This document shows positions 17,365 to 27,055 of a stretch of 64,000 bases of DNA, one piece after another. The stretch spans positions 186,001-250,000 of the forward strand of contig NZ_QNUH01000006.1 in assembly GCF_003385495.1 (NCBI RefSeq), read 5' to 3'. Within the stretch, counting starts at the first letter, position 1. Every line of letters starts with the position of its first letter. The stretch is from Chryseobacterium elymi. GTDB lineage: Bacteria > Bacteroidota > Bacteroidia > Flavobacteriales > Weeksellaceae. The position numbers and the translations under genes were made by a program. Below the pieces are notes generated by a model, which saw nothing but the letters and a program-made list of their open reading frames with translations, was not told the origin of the DNA and did not search any database.

Positions 17365-17919
17365 TTAGAGATTTTGTTCTGCATTTTCCAAAATCTCTAT
17401 AAGTTCTTTAAGTTCATCTTTGCTAAACTCATTTAAACTCTGATTGTAGGGAGAAGAAGGCATTCTTATGTAGTTGATCCAACTTTTTTGCTCTTTGCTG
17501 TAAATTCCTCCAAATTCAATATTACTCATGGTCATAAACTTATATTTTGTCTCCTGATCCGGTTTTCCTTTATTTTCCTGCTCTTTCAAAATTTGAAGAG
17601 ACTGGATTAGCCTGGAAAGTTCCGCTTTTTCTATGGTTAAGGTTTTTTTTGAAGCCGTATCAAAAGTTTCATACTCGTAGGTCATTCCAAGAACACTTTC
17701 TGTAGAATTATCAGACATATCCCTGGTTACTATTTTCTGAACATTTAAATTTCTGAATTTAGCCAAATCATAAATCCGTTTTTCAATAAGTGTTCCTCTT
17801 CTTGAGTTTATTTTCAAGCCACTGCTGGTGGTTAATGGATTTTTAATAATTGGAGGGGAAGTTTGTGCACTTACCAAAGCACAAAAACCAAATAATAATA
17901 AAAGAAAGTTTTTTTTCAT
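17365..17919 (-). CDS. Hypothetical secreted protein
   Basis: The 184-aa protein has a Sec signal peptide (cleavage after LVSAQ). The mature part is rich in charged helices, with RGTLIEKRIYDLAKFRNLNVQ and two ELSRLIQSLQ/ELKELIEILE-type helices. No cysteines are conserved, and no membrane segment follows the signal. I do not recognise the family. It is probably a periplasmic protein of unknown function, transcribed alone. Confidence 0.7.
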   Translation of the reverse strand: MKKNFLLLLFGFCALVSAQTSPPIIKNPLTTSSGLKINSRRGTLIEKRIYDLAKFRNLNVQKIVTRDMSDNSTESVLGMTYEYETFDTASKKTLTIEKAELSRLIQSLQILKEQENKGKPDQETKYKFMTMSNIEFGGIYSKEQKSWINYIRMPSSPYNQSLNEFSKDELKELIEILENAEQNL

Positions 17920-18065
17920 TTGTGTTAATGTTTGTATGATTTTTTAATCATTTGTAAATATAAAAAATTTCATTACTTGTGGGACAAAATGCATTAAAAC
18001 AAAACATATCAAATAAATAAAACAATATATTTTCAGGTCATAATTTAATGGATTCCTATTTTTCT

Positions 18066-18073
18066 TATATTTG
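18066..18073 (+). promoter_or_regulatory. TATATTTG (-7) promoter element of the aminotransferase
   Basis: TATATTTG is an exact TAnnTTTG match, 17 nt before ATG 18091. No clear TTG (-33) partner is visible. Confidence 0.45.
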
Positions 18074-18090
18074 ATATAAATGCAACATAG

Positions 18091-19230
18091 ATGGAAAAAA
18101 TTTATGGATTTACACACTATTCCTTTTTCACGGAAATGTCTGAACTCGCCAGAAAGCATAATAGTTTTGACTTGTCTTTAGGGCTTCCTGATTTTGATAT
18201 TGATGAACGCTTAAAGTCATTTTTAAAGGAAGCTGTAGATTGCAATAAACATCAGTATGAACCACTTGCAGGAAATCCTCTGCTCATTAACAATATCATT
18301 ACTTATAACACGGCACGTAAAAACAGTATCAAACTTAAAGAAAATGAGGTAACGGTTGTCCCTTGTGCAACTTTTGCTTTACATACGGCCCTTAAATCTG
18401 TTTTAAATCAGGGAGATGAAGTAATTATCATCCAACCTTCCTATTATACCTACGGGCCTTCGGTAGTTTTAAATAATGGTGTTCCGGTTTATTATGATCT
18501 TGACAATGATTTTACTATAAACTGGGAAAAATTTCAAAAATGCATTTCCGAAAAGACAAAAGCCATTATTGTCAATTCACCACAAAATCCTACGGGAACA
18601 ATCTGGAAGCAAAATGACTGGAACCAGCTTTATGAACTGATAAAGCATCAGGAAATTTATATTGTCTCGGAAGAAATTTATGATACCTATTGCTATGACG
18701 GAATCGAACATTATAGTTCTTTTCTTCATCCTGAACTGAGAAAAAGGACTTTCTGCATTTTTTCTTTTGGAAAAATGTTTCATACTTCCGGTTGGAAAGT
18801 CAGCTATTTACTTGCTTCAGAATACCTTACCTCAAAATTCAGATGTCATCAGCAATATATTTCCTATAGCGCGAATGCACCGGCTCAGTATGCTCTTGCC
18901 AAATATCTGGAAGTATTCGATCCCTGCGAAAATAAGAAAGTGATGCAGCGAAAAAGGGATATATTTAATAAAATGATTGCATTTACGCCTTTGGAAGCTA
19001 CCAAAAAGGCTGAAGGAAGCGTCTTTCAGATCGTTAATTTCAGGAACGTTTCTAAAACAATGACTGATGTAGAATTCTCAAAATGGTTAACAATAGAGAA
19101 AGGAACAGCATGCCTTCCACTTTCAGCATTTTATAATTCGCAACAAAACTCCGATTATGTACGGTTCAGTTTTGCTAAAAAAGATGAATTGATCATTCAG
19201 GCTTTGGAACATCTGCAAAAGAATCTATAA
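18091..19230 (+). CDS. Methionine aminotransferase (class I/II PLP aminotransferase)
   Basis: The 379-aa aspartate-aminotransferase-fold protein has the catalytic Lys at residue 228 in SFGKMFHTSGWK. The substrate-loop sequence GLPDFDIDERL near the start and the PQNPTGTIW block (cofactor pocket) are typical of the YbdL/kynurenine-aminotransferase group, which transaminates methionine with a 2-oxoacid. The GKxFHxSGWK signature separates this group from AspC. It could also act on other hydrophobic or aromatic amino acids. Single gene. Confidence 0.85.
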   Translation: MEKIYGFTHYSFFTEMSELARKHNSFDLSLGLPDFDIDERLKSFLKEAVDCNKHQYEPLAGNPLLINNIITYNTARKNSIKLKENEVTVVPCATFALHTALKSVLNQGDEVIIIQPSYYTYGPSVVLNNGVPVYYDLDNDFTINWEKFQKCISEKTKAIIVNSPQNPTGTIWKQNDWNQLYELIKHQEIYIVSEEIYDTYCYDGIEHYSSFLHPELRKRTFCIFSFGKMFHTSGWKVSYLLASEYLTSKFRCHQQYISYSANAPAQYALAKYLEVFDPCENKKVMQRKRDIFNKMIAFTPLEATKKAEGSVFQIVNFRNVSKTMTDVEFSKWLTIEKGTACLPLSAFYNSQQNSDYVRFSFAKKDELIIQALEHLQKNL

Positions 19231-19349
19231 TATAAGCATCAATCAAATTAAAACCTGCGGTAAGATAAAATTTTCAATATTTTTTGTACCCACACAAATT
19301 TCACAGATTGGCACAAATTATTTAACTTGAAACTCTTTCATCAATAAAA

Positions 19350-19373
19350 AAGCACCGCTTAAAAACGGTGCTT
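19350..19373. terminator. Bidirectional terminator between the aminotransferase and hppA
   Basis: AGCACCG (19351-19357) pairs with CGGTGCT (19366-19372), flanked by A-rich and T-rich tracts. It serves converging genes. Confidence 0.75.
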
Positions 19374-19393
19374 TATATATTTAATTATTTGAT

Positions 19394-22129
19394 TTAAAAA
19401 GCGAGAACTCTTACATCAATTCTTCGGTTTTTTGCTTTACATTCATCTGTATCATTCGCTTCACAAACAGGATGCTGAGAGCCGTAGCCTTCTGCTTCTA
19501 CCCTGTCTGATGAAATTCCCAGCTCCAAAAGCTTCAGTTTTGCCGTCTGAGCTCTCAGATTAGATAATTTCTGGTTGCTTTCTTCATTGCCGGTATTGTC
19601 TGTATAGCCTCCTAATTTGATTTTTACATCAGGATAGGCATTTAAGATTTCGGCGAGGTTGTTAAGCTGAACATCTGAGCCGGCTTTCAGATCACTGGAT
19701 CCGGTTTCGAAATACAGGTTTTCCAGAGTATACCAGTTATTAGGATCTATGACAGTCTGATCTTTTTGATGTACTGAATTGTACAGCTGGAACAGTCTGC
19801 TTCCTTCTCCTAAAGTGATTGTTTTTCCGCCTTTCAACTTTATTTCCTGAATATTTCCTGTCTCATAAACAAAATCTCCACTTTCATTAAGATGTCCTTT
19901 AATTTCTTTTGGAGAAGAGAGAGCGGTTTGAAGACCTGTATGTGCTGTAGCTGAAGTTGCATTATAAGCTCTTGTCAGGCTCTCCAGTTTTGCTTTTCTG
20001 TTGGCTTCAATTTTGTCTTTATGCAGTACTGCCAATGTCGGTGCAATCACTAATGAAACAATGGACATCAGCTTGATCAGAATATTCATTGATGGTCCTG
20101 AAGTATCTTTAAAAGGATCTCCTACAGTATCTCCCGTTACGGAAGCTTTATGAGGTTCAGAACCTTTATAATAGGTCTCACCGTTGATATCAACACCTTT
20201 TTCAAATGATTTTTTAGCATTATCCCAGGCGCCACCGGCATTATTCTGGAACATCCCCATCAGAACGCCACATACGGTAGCTCCGGCTAAGAATCCTCCT
20301 AAAACTTCAGGTCCGAAAATAAAGCCTATCAGCAAAGGTGAAATAATGGCAATAGCTCCCGGAAGCATCATTTTTCTGATGGATGCATCTGTTGATATGG
20401 CCACACATTTTTCATATTCGGGCTGTGCCTTTCCTTCCAGAATCCCCGGAATTTCACGAAACTGTCTTCTTACTTCTTCTACCATCGCCATCGCGGCTTG
20501 TCCTACTGCAGTAATGGCAAGTGAAGAGAATATAAATGGTATCATTCCTCCTACAAATAGCCCTGCCAGAACATCTGCCCTGTAGATATCAATTCCATCG
20601 ATTCCGGCAATTCCTACGAAGGCTGCAAATAAAGCCAGCGCCGTTAATGCAGCGGAAGCAATAGCAAATCCTTTTCCTGTAGCTGCTGTGGTATTTCCTA
20701 CAGCATCCAGGATGTCTGTTCTTTCACGGACTTCTTTTGGAAGCTCGCTCATTTCAGCAATTCCTCCGGCATTGTCAGCAATCGGTCCAAAAGCATCAAT
20801 GGCAAGCTGCATGGCAGTAGTGGCCATCATTCCGGCTGCTGCAATCGCCACTCCGTAAAGTCCTGCACATAAATAAGAACCGTAAATTCCTCCTGCCAAT
20901 ACAAGGATCGGAAGTAATGTAGATTCCATTCCTACTGCCAAACCTCCGATAATGTTCGTTGCATGACCTGTAGAAGACTGTCTTACAATACTGGAAACTG
21001 GTCTTTTACCCATCGCCGTGTAATATTCTGTGATGATACTCATCAAAGTTCCTACGACAAGTCCTACCATTATAGCTCCGAAAACGCCCATTTTAGTAAA
21101 CTCATGCTCTCTGAGCATCATTTTTTCAGGAAGAAGGTAAGTTACCAGAAAATAAGAAGAGATCGCCGTAATTACGATACTTCCCCAGTTTCCCAGATTC
21201 AGGGCATTCTGAACGCTGGAAGTGGATGAACCTTCATTATCATTGATTCTTACAAACAAAGTCCCTATCATAGAGAAAATGATCCCTGTCCCGGCAATCA
21301 GCATGGGAAGAAGAATAGGTGCAAATCCTCCGAAAGCATCATCAGACATTGTTTCTCTACCTAAAACCATTGTTGCCAGTACCGTTGCTACATAAGATCC
21401 GAAAAGGTCGGCTCCCATCCCTGCCACATCTCCTACATTGTCACCTACGTTATCGGCAATAGTAGCAGGATTTCTGGGATCATCTTCAGGAATTCCAGCT
21501 TCCACTTTTCCTACAAGGTCGGCCCCAACGTCTGCAGCTTTAGTATAAATACCACCACCCACTCTTGCAAAAAGAGCAATAGACTCTGCACCCAGAGAAA
21601 ATCCTGTAAGAATCTCAATTGTTCTTTCCATTTCATGGGAATCTACTGCTGCATCAGGAGCGAAAATCTGTTTAATGATCAGAAAAAGAGCACCTAAGCC
21701 CAGAACTGCCAGTCCGGCCACTCCCATCCCCATAACAGAACCTCCTGTAAAGGAAACTTTCAGGGCTTTGGAAAGTGAAGTTCTTGCTGCTTCTGCTGTT
21801 CTTACATTGGCTTTTGTTGCGATCTTCATTCCGATAAATCCTGCCAATGCGGAAAATATGGCTCCTACGGCAAAAGCAACTCCAATGCTCCAGTGGGAAT
21901 TGGAATTACTTGATCCCATTACAGCGAGTAATATTGCCACTACAACTACAAAATAGGTTAAAATCTTGTACTCGGCCTTTAGAAAAGCCATTGCACCGTC
22001 AGCGATATGTCCGCTGATTATTTTCATTTTTTCATTCCCGGCATTCTGCTTACTTACCCAGTTACTCTGCAGGAAAGTATACAATAAGGCGACAACGCCG
22101 AAAACCGGAATTAAATAGAACAAATCCAT
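19394..22129 (-). CDS. hppA: Membrane-bound cation-translocating pyrophosphatase fused to an OmpA-like domain
   Basis: The 911-aa protein's first about 790 residues are a multi-pass M-PPase. They carry the pyrophosphate-binding block [19 protein letters not shown], the [19 protein letters not shown] motif, and [10 protein letters not shown] (~477-488), where Ala rather than Lys indicates the K+-dependent subfamily, known for Na+ (or Na+/H+) pumping. From about 796 a complete OmpA C-terminal peptidoglycan-binding domain follows: [33 protein letters not shown] and NRRIDVRV. The OmpA part would place the C-terminus in the periplasm, tying an inner-membrane pump to the wall. It is transcribed after ppa, separated by 228 bp. 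The cation is inferred only. Confidence 0.95.
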   Translation of the reverse strand: MDLFYLIPVFGVVALLYTFLQSNWVSKQNAGNEKMKIISGHIADGAMAFLKAEYKILTYFVVVVAILLAVMGSSNSNSHWSIGVAFAVGAIFSALAGFIGMKIATKANVRTAEAARTSLSKALKVSFTGGSVMGMGVAGLAVLGLGALFLIIKQIFAPDAAVDSHEMERTIEILTGFSLGAESIALFARVGGGIYTKAADVGADLVGKVEAGIPEDDPRNPATIADNVGDNVGDVAGMGADLFGSYVATVLATMVLGRETMSDDAFGGFAPILLPMLIAGTGIIFSMIGTLFVRINDNEGSSTSSVQNALNLGNWGSIVITAISSYFLVTYLLPEKMMLREHEFTKMGVFGAIMVGLVVGTLMSIITEYYTAMGKRPVSSIVRQSSTGHATNIIGGLAVGMESTLLPILVLAGGIYGSYLCAGLYGVAIAAAGMMATTAMQLAIDAFGPIADNAGGIAEMSELPKEVRERTDILDAVGNTTAATGKGFAIASAALTALALFAAFVGIAGIDGIDIYRADVLAGLFVGGMIPFIFSSLAITAVGQAAMAMVEEVRRQFREIPGILEGKAQPEYEKCVAISTDASIRKMMLPGAIAIISPLLIGFIFGPEVLGGFLAGATVCGVLMGMFQNNAGGAWDNAKKSFEKGVDINGETYYKGSEPHKASVTGDTVGDPFKDTSGPSMNILIKLMSIVSLVIAPTLAVLHKDKIEANRKAKLESLTRAYNATSATAHTGLQTALSSPKEIKGHLNESGDFVYETGNIQEIKLKGGKTITLGEGSRLFQLYNSVHQKDQTVIDPNNWYTLENLYFETGSSDLKAGSDVQLNNLAEILNAYPDVKIKLGGYTDNTGNEESNQKLSNLRAQTAKLKLLELGISSDRVEAEGYGSQHPVCEANDTDECKAKNRRIDVRVLAF

Positions 22130-22304
22130 AGTTTATTATTTTAATATTAATAAATAGTAATTAGTTTTATAAATATAATAAAAAATCCATTGTTTTATTA
22201 AGCCTTGCCCAATAATATATTTTTTCATAAATTTAAACAACATTACCAGGTATAATATGTATCAAGTATTAATTTACTTAATAAAAAATACTTATTACAA
22301 ATAA

Positions 22305-22332
22305 AAAGGCAGATGAAAATTCACCTGCCTTT
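22305..22332 (-). terminator. Terminator of ppa
   Basis: AAAGGCAG (22305-22312) pairs with CTGCCTTT (22325-22332), with inner TGAA/TTCA pairing and one mismatch. It lies 26 nt after the ppa stop. Confidence 0.75.
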
Positions 22333-22357
22333 ATTTATGTTTTTGGAACGCTGTTTC

Positions 22358-22969
22358 TTAGCCCCCGAATTTTTCTGCATAGTCTTTTTGAGAAGCTTTG
22401 ATCACTTTTTTAGCGTGTTCAGCTCCATATACCTCATGAATTCTACATTTTGCAGGCTCATCCGGTAAGTTCTTATAGGTTAAGAAATAGTGCATCAATC
22501 TTTTCACTTCTGCTTCCGGAAGTTCAGAAATATCTCTGAAATGTCCAAAAGCATGGTCACCTATCATTACAGCAACAATTTTATCATCTGCTTCCCCTCC
22601 ATCGATCATTTTGAATCCACCAATTGGAATAGCTTCCATTAATAGTCCTCCTGAATGGATGTTGTGAGAGCTTAATACACAGATATCAAGCGGATCATGA
22701 TCACCTTCTGTCACATCATCAGCGCCAGCTTCTACAGCCAGCTTCATTACTTCATTATGGCAGTATGTTCTTGGAACAAATCCGTATAAAGCGGGAATAA
22801 TATTAGAAAATTTCTGAGGTCTGTCTACCTTTAAAAATCCTGTTTCTTTATCTACTTCATATTTAATAGTATCTGAAGGAACGATTTCCACGAATACGTT
22901 TACAACATTTGGCGCATCTTCTCCTGCAGAAACCCCATGCCATGGATGTGCTTTAAAATTTGGAATCAT
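22358..22969 (-). CDS. ppa: Soluble inorganic pyrophosphatase (family I)
   Basis: The 203-aa cytoplasmic enzyme hydrolyses PPi to 2 Pi and pulls biosynthetic reactions forward. The active-site segment DVTEGDHDPLDICVLS carries the metal-binding aspartates of family I enzymes, with GFVPRTYC before it and KMIDGGEADDKIV after. It lies next to the membrane PPase gene on the same strand but is separated by its own terminator. It is preceded by a small membrane-protein gene with a 16-nt gap, suggesting co-transcription with that gene. Confidence 0.95.
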   Translation of the reverse strand: MIPNFKAHPWHGVSAGEDAPNVVNVFVEIVPSDTIKYEVDKETGFLKVDRPQKFSNIIPALYGFVPRTYCHNEVMKLAVEAGADDVTEGDHDPLDICVLSSHNIHSGGLLMEAIPIGGFKMIDGGEADDKIVAVMIGDHAFGHFRDISELPEAEVKRLMHYFLTYKNLPDEPAKCRIHEVYGAEHAKKVIKASQKDYAEKFGG

Positions 22970-22985
22970 TATTTATCTGTTATTT

Positions 22986-23513
22986 TTAAGTTATAATTAA
23001 AATTTCTCTTCTAAGGTCTTCTATGGTAACAGCAATATAGTCATCCCCTTCCATATAGTTCATGATAAAAATGGTTTTGAACTCTTCAAGATCTGCATTT
23101 CCATTCAGTCCATTATACGTTTTATGAAGTAAATCGATCAAAGCATTTTTGGAATCCACGATATTCTTCCATGAGCTTTTCGTAATATACAGCTGTTGTG
23201 AAGAATTGTACTCAAACTCTTCATTGATAGTCTTTTCAGTAAGGAAAATAAACTCATGTACTGCCAAACCCTTATCAAATTTTTGGACGATATTTGATGG
23301 TTTTATTCTTTCCAAAAAGAGGGTCATCCTTTCATAGGAATGTGCCTTATTTTCAGCGTTTGATTTCACGGAAAGAAGCCTGATCTCCTGATTTTTAAGT
23401 GTAATGTATGAGTGTACAAATTGTCTCAGCAAAACCAAAAAAGGAATTGCGATAATCAATGCAAAAGCATATGGTAAATATCCTGAAAAACTAGCCATAA
23501 TTTTAGACCGCAA
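22986..23513 (-). CDS. Hypothetical membrane-anchored protein
   Basis: The 175-aa frame has a probable real start at Met6 (ATG at 23498, MASFSGYLPYAF). One N-terminal membrane segment (AFALIIAIPFLVLLRQFV) is followed by a soluble cytoplasmic part rich in helices (ERMTLFLERIKPSNIVQ, and a C-terminal EDLRREILIIT). It seems common as a conserved unnamed flavobacterial protein with this architecture. I assign no function. It lies upstream of ppa (16-nt gap) and likely shares its transcript. Confidence 0.75.
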   Translation of the reverse strand: MRSKIMASFSGYLPYAFALIIAIPFLVLLRQFVHSYITLKNQEIRLLSVKSNAENKAHSYERMTLFLERIKPSNIVQKFDKGLAVHEFIFLTEKTINEEFEYNSSQQLYITKSSWKNIVDSKNALIDLLHKTYNGLNGNADLEEFKTIFIMNYMEGDDYIAVTIEDLRREILIIT

Positions 23514-23522
23514 AATTACTAA

Positions 23523-23783
23523 TTATTTTCCGGCTTCTAAAGAGTTTTTAAATATATCACTCTTAGAATTCTGAATATAGATGAGAGATAGAATAATGAA
23601 CAGATAAAAACCTATCATCATTCTGTTTGGCCAGGCTCGGAAAAACCAGGTATATTAGAAAAACAGCTCCAAAAAAATAAGCAATGAACCCAGTTTTTTT
23701 AGTGTTAAAAAGAAAATTATTGGCCTGAATAACAACGATAAACAATACAAGCAATGGGAATATGGTCGGTTAAAGTCCAGCAT
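23523..23783 (-). pseudogene. Small membrane-protein gene disrupted by two compensating frameshifts
   Basis: Three reading-frame pieces fit end to end: MLDFNR (ATG 23781-23783), then PTIFPLLVLFIVVIQANN... FFGAVFLIYLV in a second frame, then FRAWPNRMMIGFYLFIILSLIYIQ... to the TAA at 23523. Total length is 87 codons, a multiple of three, so one base lost near 23765 and one extra T in the GTTTTT run near 23640 would restore it. The predicted product has two or three membrane helices and no known family. Sequencing error in homopolymers is equally possible. Confidence 0.35.
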
Positions 23784-23814
23784 TATTGTTTTCTTAGAAG
23801 TTCTTTCCTGTAAA

Positions 23815-24747
23815 TTACAGTTCAAACAGTGCAGGTCTTTGCGTTACTTCATGATAGCATACACTGTTTTCATCAAAAAAGTGATATACAAGGCTTTTCC
23901 TGGTTTTGTTTTTGTCTTTATGTGGCTCTCCACCATGGAGGATATTGGCATGCCATATTAACATATCCCCCTTTTTTGCTTTAAATATTTCCTTTTCCAG
24001 GCCTAATTCTTTGACTTTGGATTCCAAAAACTCTTCATAAGCCCGGTAGCTTTTTTTACCTATTTTAAATGTATTACCTTCATTCTCATAATCAGAATTA
24101 AGAAAATAAGGAAGTTTATGACTTTTGGGAATATAGTGCAATGCACCATTTGTTTCATCAACATCTTCCAATGCGATCCATACCCCGAGAAGTCCGCCTA
24201 GAGGATAAGTCGTCATATGAATACTGTCTGAATGTGTTTTCTGCTGGCTGCCACTAATAAAGTTGATGCTCTGAAAAAGCTTGGCCTTACCATCTAAAAG
24301 GACAGACAGGAAATCCAGAAGATTCTTATTGCTTCCAATATTTTTAATGATCTCGGAATGATGGATGGCAAACATTAGCTTTCCACCGTAAATAAATTTC
24401 AGGGTGCCGTTTTCCATCAGTTTCTCAATTTCACTATTGATTTTATCGGCATCATCTGCAGTAATGAAATTTTTTACAACCATATATCCGTTTTCATCAT
24501 ACTGAAGGGCACTTTCCTTATTCTCAGCATTGAGCTCTTTGAAAAACGCAGTGTCAACAAGCTTATCCTGATCTATCCTTCTTTCTGAAGCCGGAAGATG
24601 CGCAAAATCAGCACTGGAAATGCTGGAAAAATAGTTTTTTTTGAGACCATATTTTTTATACAACGGGATATTATGCTTTAATTTCTTCTTATTAAAAAAA
24701 TTATAAATAATATAGGGCAGTTTATAATAACGGATCTGCTTTAGCAT
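23815..24747 (-). CDS. Phytanoyl-CoA dioxygenase (PhyH)-family oxygenase
   Basis: The 310-aa Fe(II)/2-oxoglutarate dioxygenase-like protein has QKTHSDSIHM (His-x-Asp facial ligands, ~172-174) and the distal GDMLIWHANILHGG (third His, ~262-270). The LGVWIALEDVDETNGALHYIPKSHK segment is characteristic of PhyH hydroxylases. The substrate is unknown; family members hydroxylate lipids, amino acids or secondary metabolites. There is no pathway context, apart from the FemAB-like gene upstream (91 bp gap). Confidence 0.85.
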   Translation of the reverse strand: MLKQIRYYKLPYIIYNFFNKKKLKHNIPLYKKYGLKKNYFSSISSADFAHLPASERRIDQDKLVDTAFFKELNAENKESALQYDENGYMVVKNFITADDADKINSEIEKLMENGTLKFIYGGKLMFAIHHSEIIKNIGSNKNLLDFLSVLLDGKAKLFQSINFISGSQQKTHSDSIHMTTYPLGGLLGVWIALEDVDETNGALHYIPKSHKLPYFLNSDYENEGNTFKIGKKSYRAYEEFLESKVKELGLEKEIFKAKKGDMLIWHANILHGGEPHKDKNKTRKSLVYHFFDENSVCYHEVTQRPALFEL

Positions 24748-24838
24748 GATTGGATTATTAGGATAAATACTTTATAAAGGTACGGAATAATATTTAATTA
24801 AAACCATTCTAAATAACATAATGGGTATGATATTCATG

Positions 24839-25750
24839 TTAAGAAAATTGCCCTCTCATTAGAAATCGGGCAAAATCCTTGATCAATGTTTTTTTTGAAT
24901 TCTCTATGACTGCATAGTGTTTTAATTCTGGTCTGAAACCTCTGAAAAACTCTTCAATGCTCGGAAGATTCCCCCCTTCAAAATCAAAAATAGAATTTTC
25001 TATATTTTCTTTAATTACGTGATCAATAAGCGTAGATGCCCCGGCCATTTTGATATATTTTTTATCATTAAAGGTACCTAAAAGAGCAATGGTATCGTAA
25101 TCTGAATAAATGGCTATCATGTTAGTGATCTCATGATGATAGTAAAAAGCCAGAAATTTTAAATGTTGGGATGAATGAAATGCCTTAAGCGTTTTCAGTA
25201 AAGTATCTGTATCATCTTCTTTATCCAGCCCTATCACATTATTTTTTATAAAAATCTCTGCTTCTTTGTAATGTATTTCCTTAAGTTCAGAATTTCCGGC
25301 CACTTCATCATCCAGTCTCAGTTTCCTTTTTCTTTTGGGTGAATATTTAGCAAATACTCTAGTATAATCATCAGGGTATAAAAGAAAGTTCTTTTTTGTC
25401 TTTAATTTTGAATCAAAGCTGTTGGTTTCATTAAAATGATAAGCCCTTACCAGGTAGCTCTTCCGGAGAAAATACAGGAATTTTTCATTGATTTTCTTAT
25501 CATCTTTATCTGAAAAGACTCCAAGTTGCTGGCATATCAAAGGATTATGCACAATTTTAATGCCTTTTTTGAGGATAAAAGGAACAGGCATTACAGCCTC
25601 ATAATCATTATACACCAAAACATCCCATTGCTTGCCTGTTGTTACATCTAAAAAACTTTTTGATGCTGAATACTTCCTCTGTTCTGACTTTTCCAGACAG
25701 CCTTCATATTTTTTAAAATCAATCTCGTTATATTTCAGTCTTCTAATCAT
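24839..25750 (-). CDS. GNAT/FemAB-like acyltransferase of unknown substrate
   Basis: The 303-aa protein looks like a FemAB-type double-GNAT fold. An N-terminal part (WDVLVYNDYEAVMPVPFIL) is followed by a second domain with SPKRKRKLRL, LKFLAFYYHHEITNMIAIY, ALLGTFNDKKYIKMAGASTLIDHVIKE and FEGGNLPSIEEFFRGF. These blocks resemble lipid II/peptide acyltransferases and BioF2-like proteins. The start ATG overlaps the radC stop (ATGA at 25747-25750), so it is translationally coupled with radC. Substrate unclear. Confidence 0.6.
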   Translation of the reverse strand: MIRRLKYNEIDFKKYEGCLEKSEQRKYSASKSFLDVTTGKQWDVLVYNDYEAVMPVPFILKKGIKIVHNPLICQQLGVFSDKDDKKINEKFLYFLRKSYLVRAYHFNETNSFDSKLKTKKNFLLYPDDYTRVFAKYSPKRKRKLRLDDEVAGNSELKEIHYKEAEIFIKNNVIGLDKEDDTDTLLKTLKAFHSSQHLKFLAFYYHHEITNMIAIYSDYDTIALLGTFNDKKYIKMAGASTLIDHVIKENIENSIFDFEGGNLPSIEEFFRGFRPELKHYAVIENSKKTLIKDFARFLMRGQFS

Positions 25751-26424
25751 AATAATCCTTCATCTGAGAAACTAAGGTAGCCATCCTGCGTAACAATGAT
25801 ATGGTCTAAAAGCTGTATGCTTAATGTTTTCCCTGCCTCATATATTTTTTGGGTAATGCTGATATCCTCTTTACTGGGTTTCAGGCTCCCCGAAGGATGG
25901 TTGTGTGCAATAATAATACCTGTTGAAAAATGATCCAGGGCTGTTTTAAACAAAATCCTCACATCTACGATTGACTGACTTATACCGCCTTGTGTCAGCT
26001 GTGAGATGTGAATTACCTTATTACTCTGGTTCAGGAAGATAGCCCAGAATTCTTCAGTCCTTAAATCTGACAACTGGTTTTTAAGAATAAAATATGCATC
26101 ATCACTATTTGAAATCACGGCTTTCTCAGGTATTTCCTGGACAGCTCTTCTTTTTCCTATTTCCAATGCGGCTATGATAGAAACGGCTTTTACTTCTCCG
26201 ATTCCTTTGAATTTCATGAGCTCTTTATTGGAAAGAAGGCTCAACTGATGCCAGCTGTTGTTTACTGACGAGAGAATTTTTCTTGCTAACTCCAATGCAC
26301 TCTCGTCCTTACTTCCGCTTCCCATAATGATCGCCAGAAGTTCAGAATCGGAAAGCGAACTTTTTCCTTTCAGCAAAAATTTTTCTCTGGGCCTGTCGTC
26401 TTCGGCAAGGAATTTTATGGTCAT
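25747..26424 (-). CDS. radC: RadC-family JAB-domain protein
   Basis: The 225-aa protein has an N-terminal HhH-like region (LLAIIMGSGSKDESALELA ... LMKFKGIGEVKAVSI) and a C-terminal JAB/MPN metalloprotease-like domain with IIAHNHPSGSLKPSKED (HNHPSG-x6-ED zinc motif). The name comes from a radiation-sensitive allele; the biochemical role is unsettled. It lies 38 nt after the L,D-transpeptidase-like gene and overlaps the next ORF, so it is part of the lolD-led operon. Confidence 0.92.
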   Translation of the reverse strand: MTIKFLAEDDRPREKFLLKGKSSLSDSELLAIIMGSGSKDESALELARKILSSVNNSWHQLSLLSNKELMKFKGIGEVKAVSIIAALEIGKRRAVQEIPEKAVISNSDDAYFILKNQLSDLRTEEFWAIFLNQSNKVIHISQLTQGGISQSIVDVRILFKTALDHFSTGIIIAHNHPSGSLKPSKEDISITQKIYEAGKTLSIQLLDHIIVTQDGYLSFSDEGLL

Positions 26425-26462
26425 TTGTGTGTTATAAAGTTATAAATAAGGGAATTTTGAAT

Positions 26463-27041
26463 TTAATAAAATGCATACATAATTACCGGATTTTTTGACT
26501 GGTCAAGATATTTTGCGGTCTGTGTAAATGCACTGGCAGAGAGCATGGGGCATCCTAAGCTCAAACAGGCGGGAGCAGAGGATTCCTGATCCGGAATGCA
26601 TCCAAAAGAATGCAGTACTATTGCCCTTTGCATCGCATTGCTGTTATCAGTATCCAGACCATTTAGCCTGTAAGCTTTTCCAAATTTCCCGCTATAGCTG
26701 TTCAGGATTTCATACTTCCCCAGTGAAGATTGGTAGGATCCTTCTGTATTGCTGAATTTCAAAATATCTGAATTCTTAATAACCGAACCTGAGCCATGTG
26801 AAACAATTGCTTTCTGCAATATTTTATCGTTTTTCAGGTCATAAACAAAGTAACGGTACTTCCCGGAATGAACCTTAAAATTAATAAAAACTGCAATATC
26901 CTGATTGTAGCTTTTTCCTTTTATAAAACTCTTAATATCCAAAACCTTTGCTTCCGGGAGAACGCCGGAAGTATTGTTTTCCTGAGACTCAGCTTTGGAG
27001 CAGGAAATCATAAAAAGGAACAGGAATATAAATTTTTTCAT
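26463..27041 (-). CDS. Murein L,D-transpeptidase-like lipoprotein
   Basis: The 192-aa protein has lipobox FMISCSKAES. The catalytic-domain block IVLHSFGCIPDQESSAPACLSLGCPMLS carries the H...S..GC arrangement seen in the murein L,D-transpeptidase catalytic-domain family (PF13645 type), with the likely nucleophile Cys in SLGCP. These enzymes remodel cell-wall cross-links or anchor proteins. It lies 14 nt after lolD and should be co-transcribed. The exact activity is inferred. Confidence 0.8.
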   Translation of the reverse strand: MKKFIFLFLFMISCSKAESQENNTSGVLPEAKVLDIKSFIKGKSYNQDIAVFINFKVHSGKYRYFVYDLKNDKILQKAIVSHGSGSVIKNSDILKFSNTEGSYQSSLGKYEILNSYSGKFGKAYRLNGLDTDNSNAMQRAIVLHSFGCIPDQESSAPACLSLGCPMLSASAFTQTAKYLDQSKNPVIMYAFY

Positions 27042-27055
27042 TAAGGTAAAAGTTT

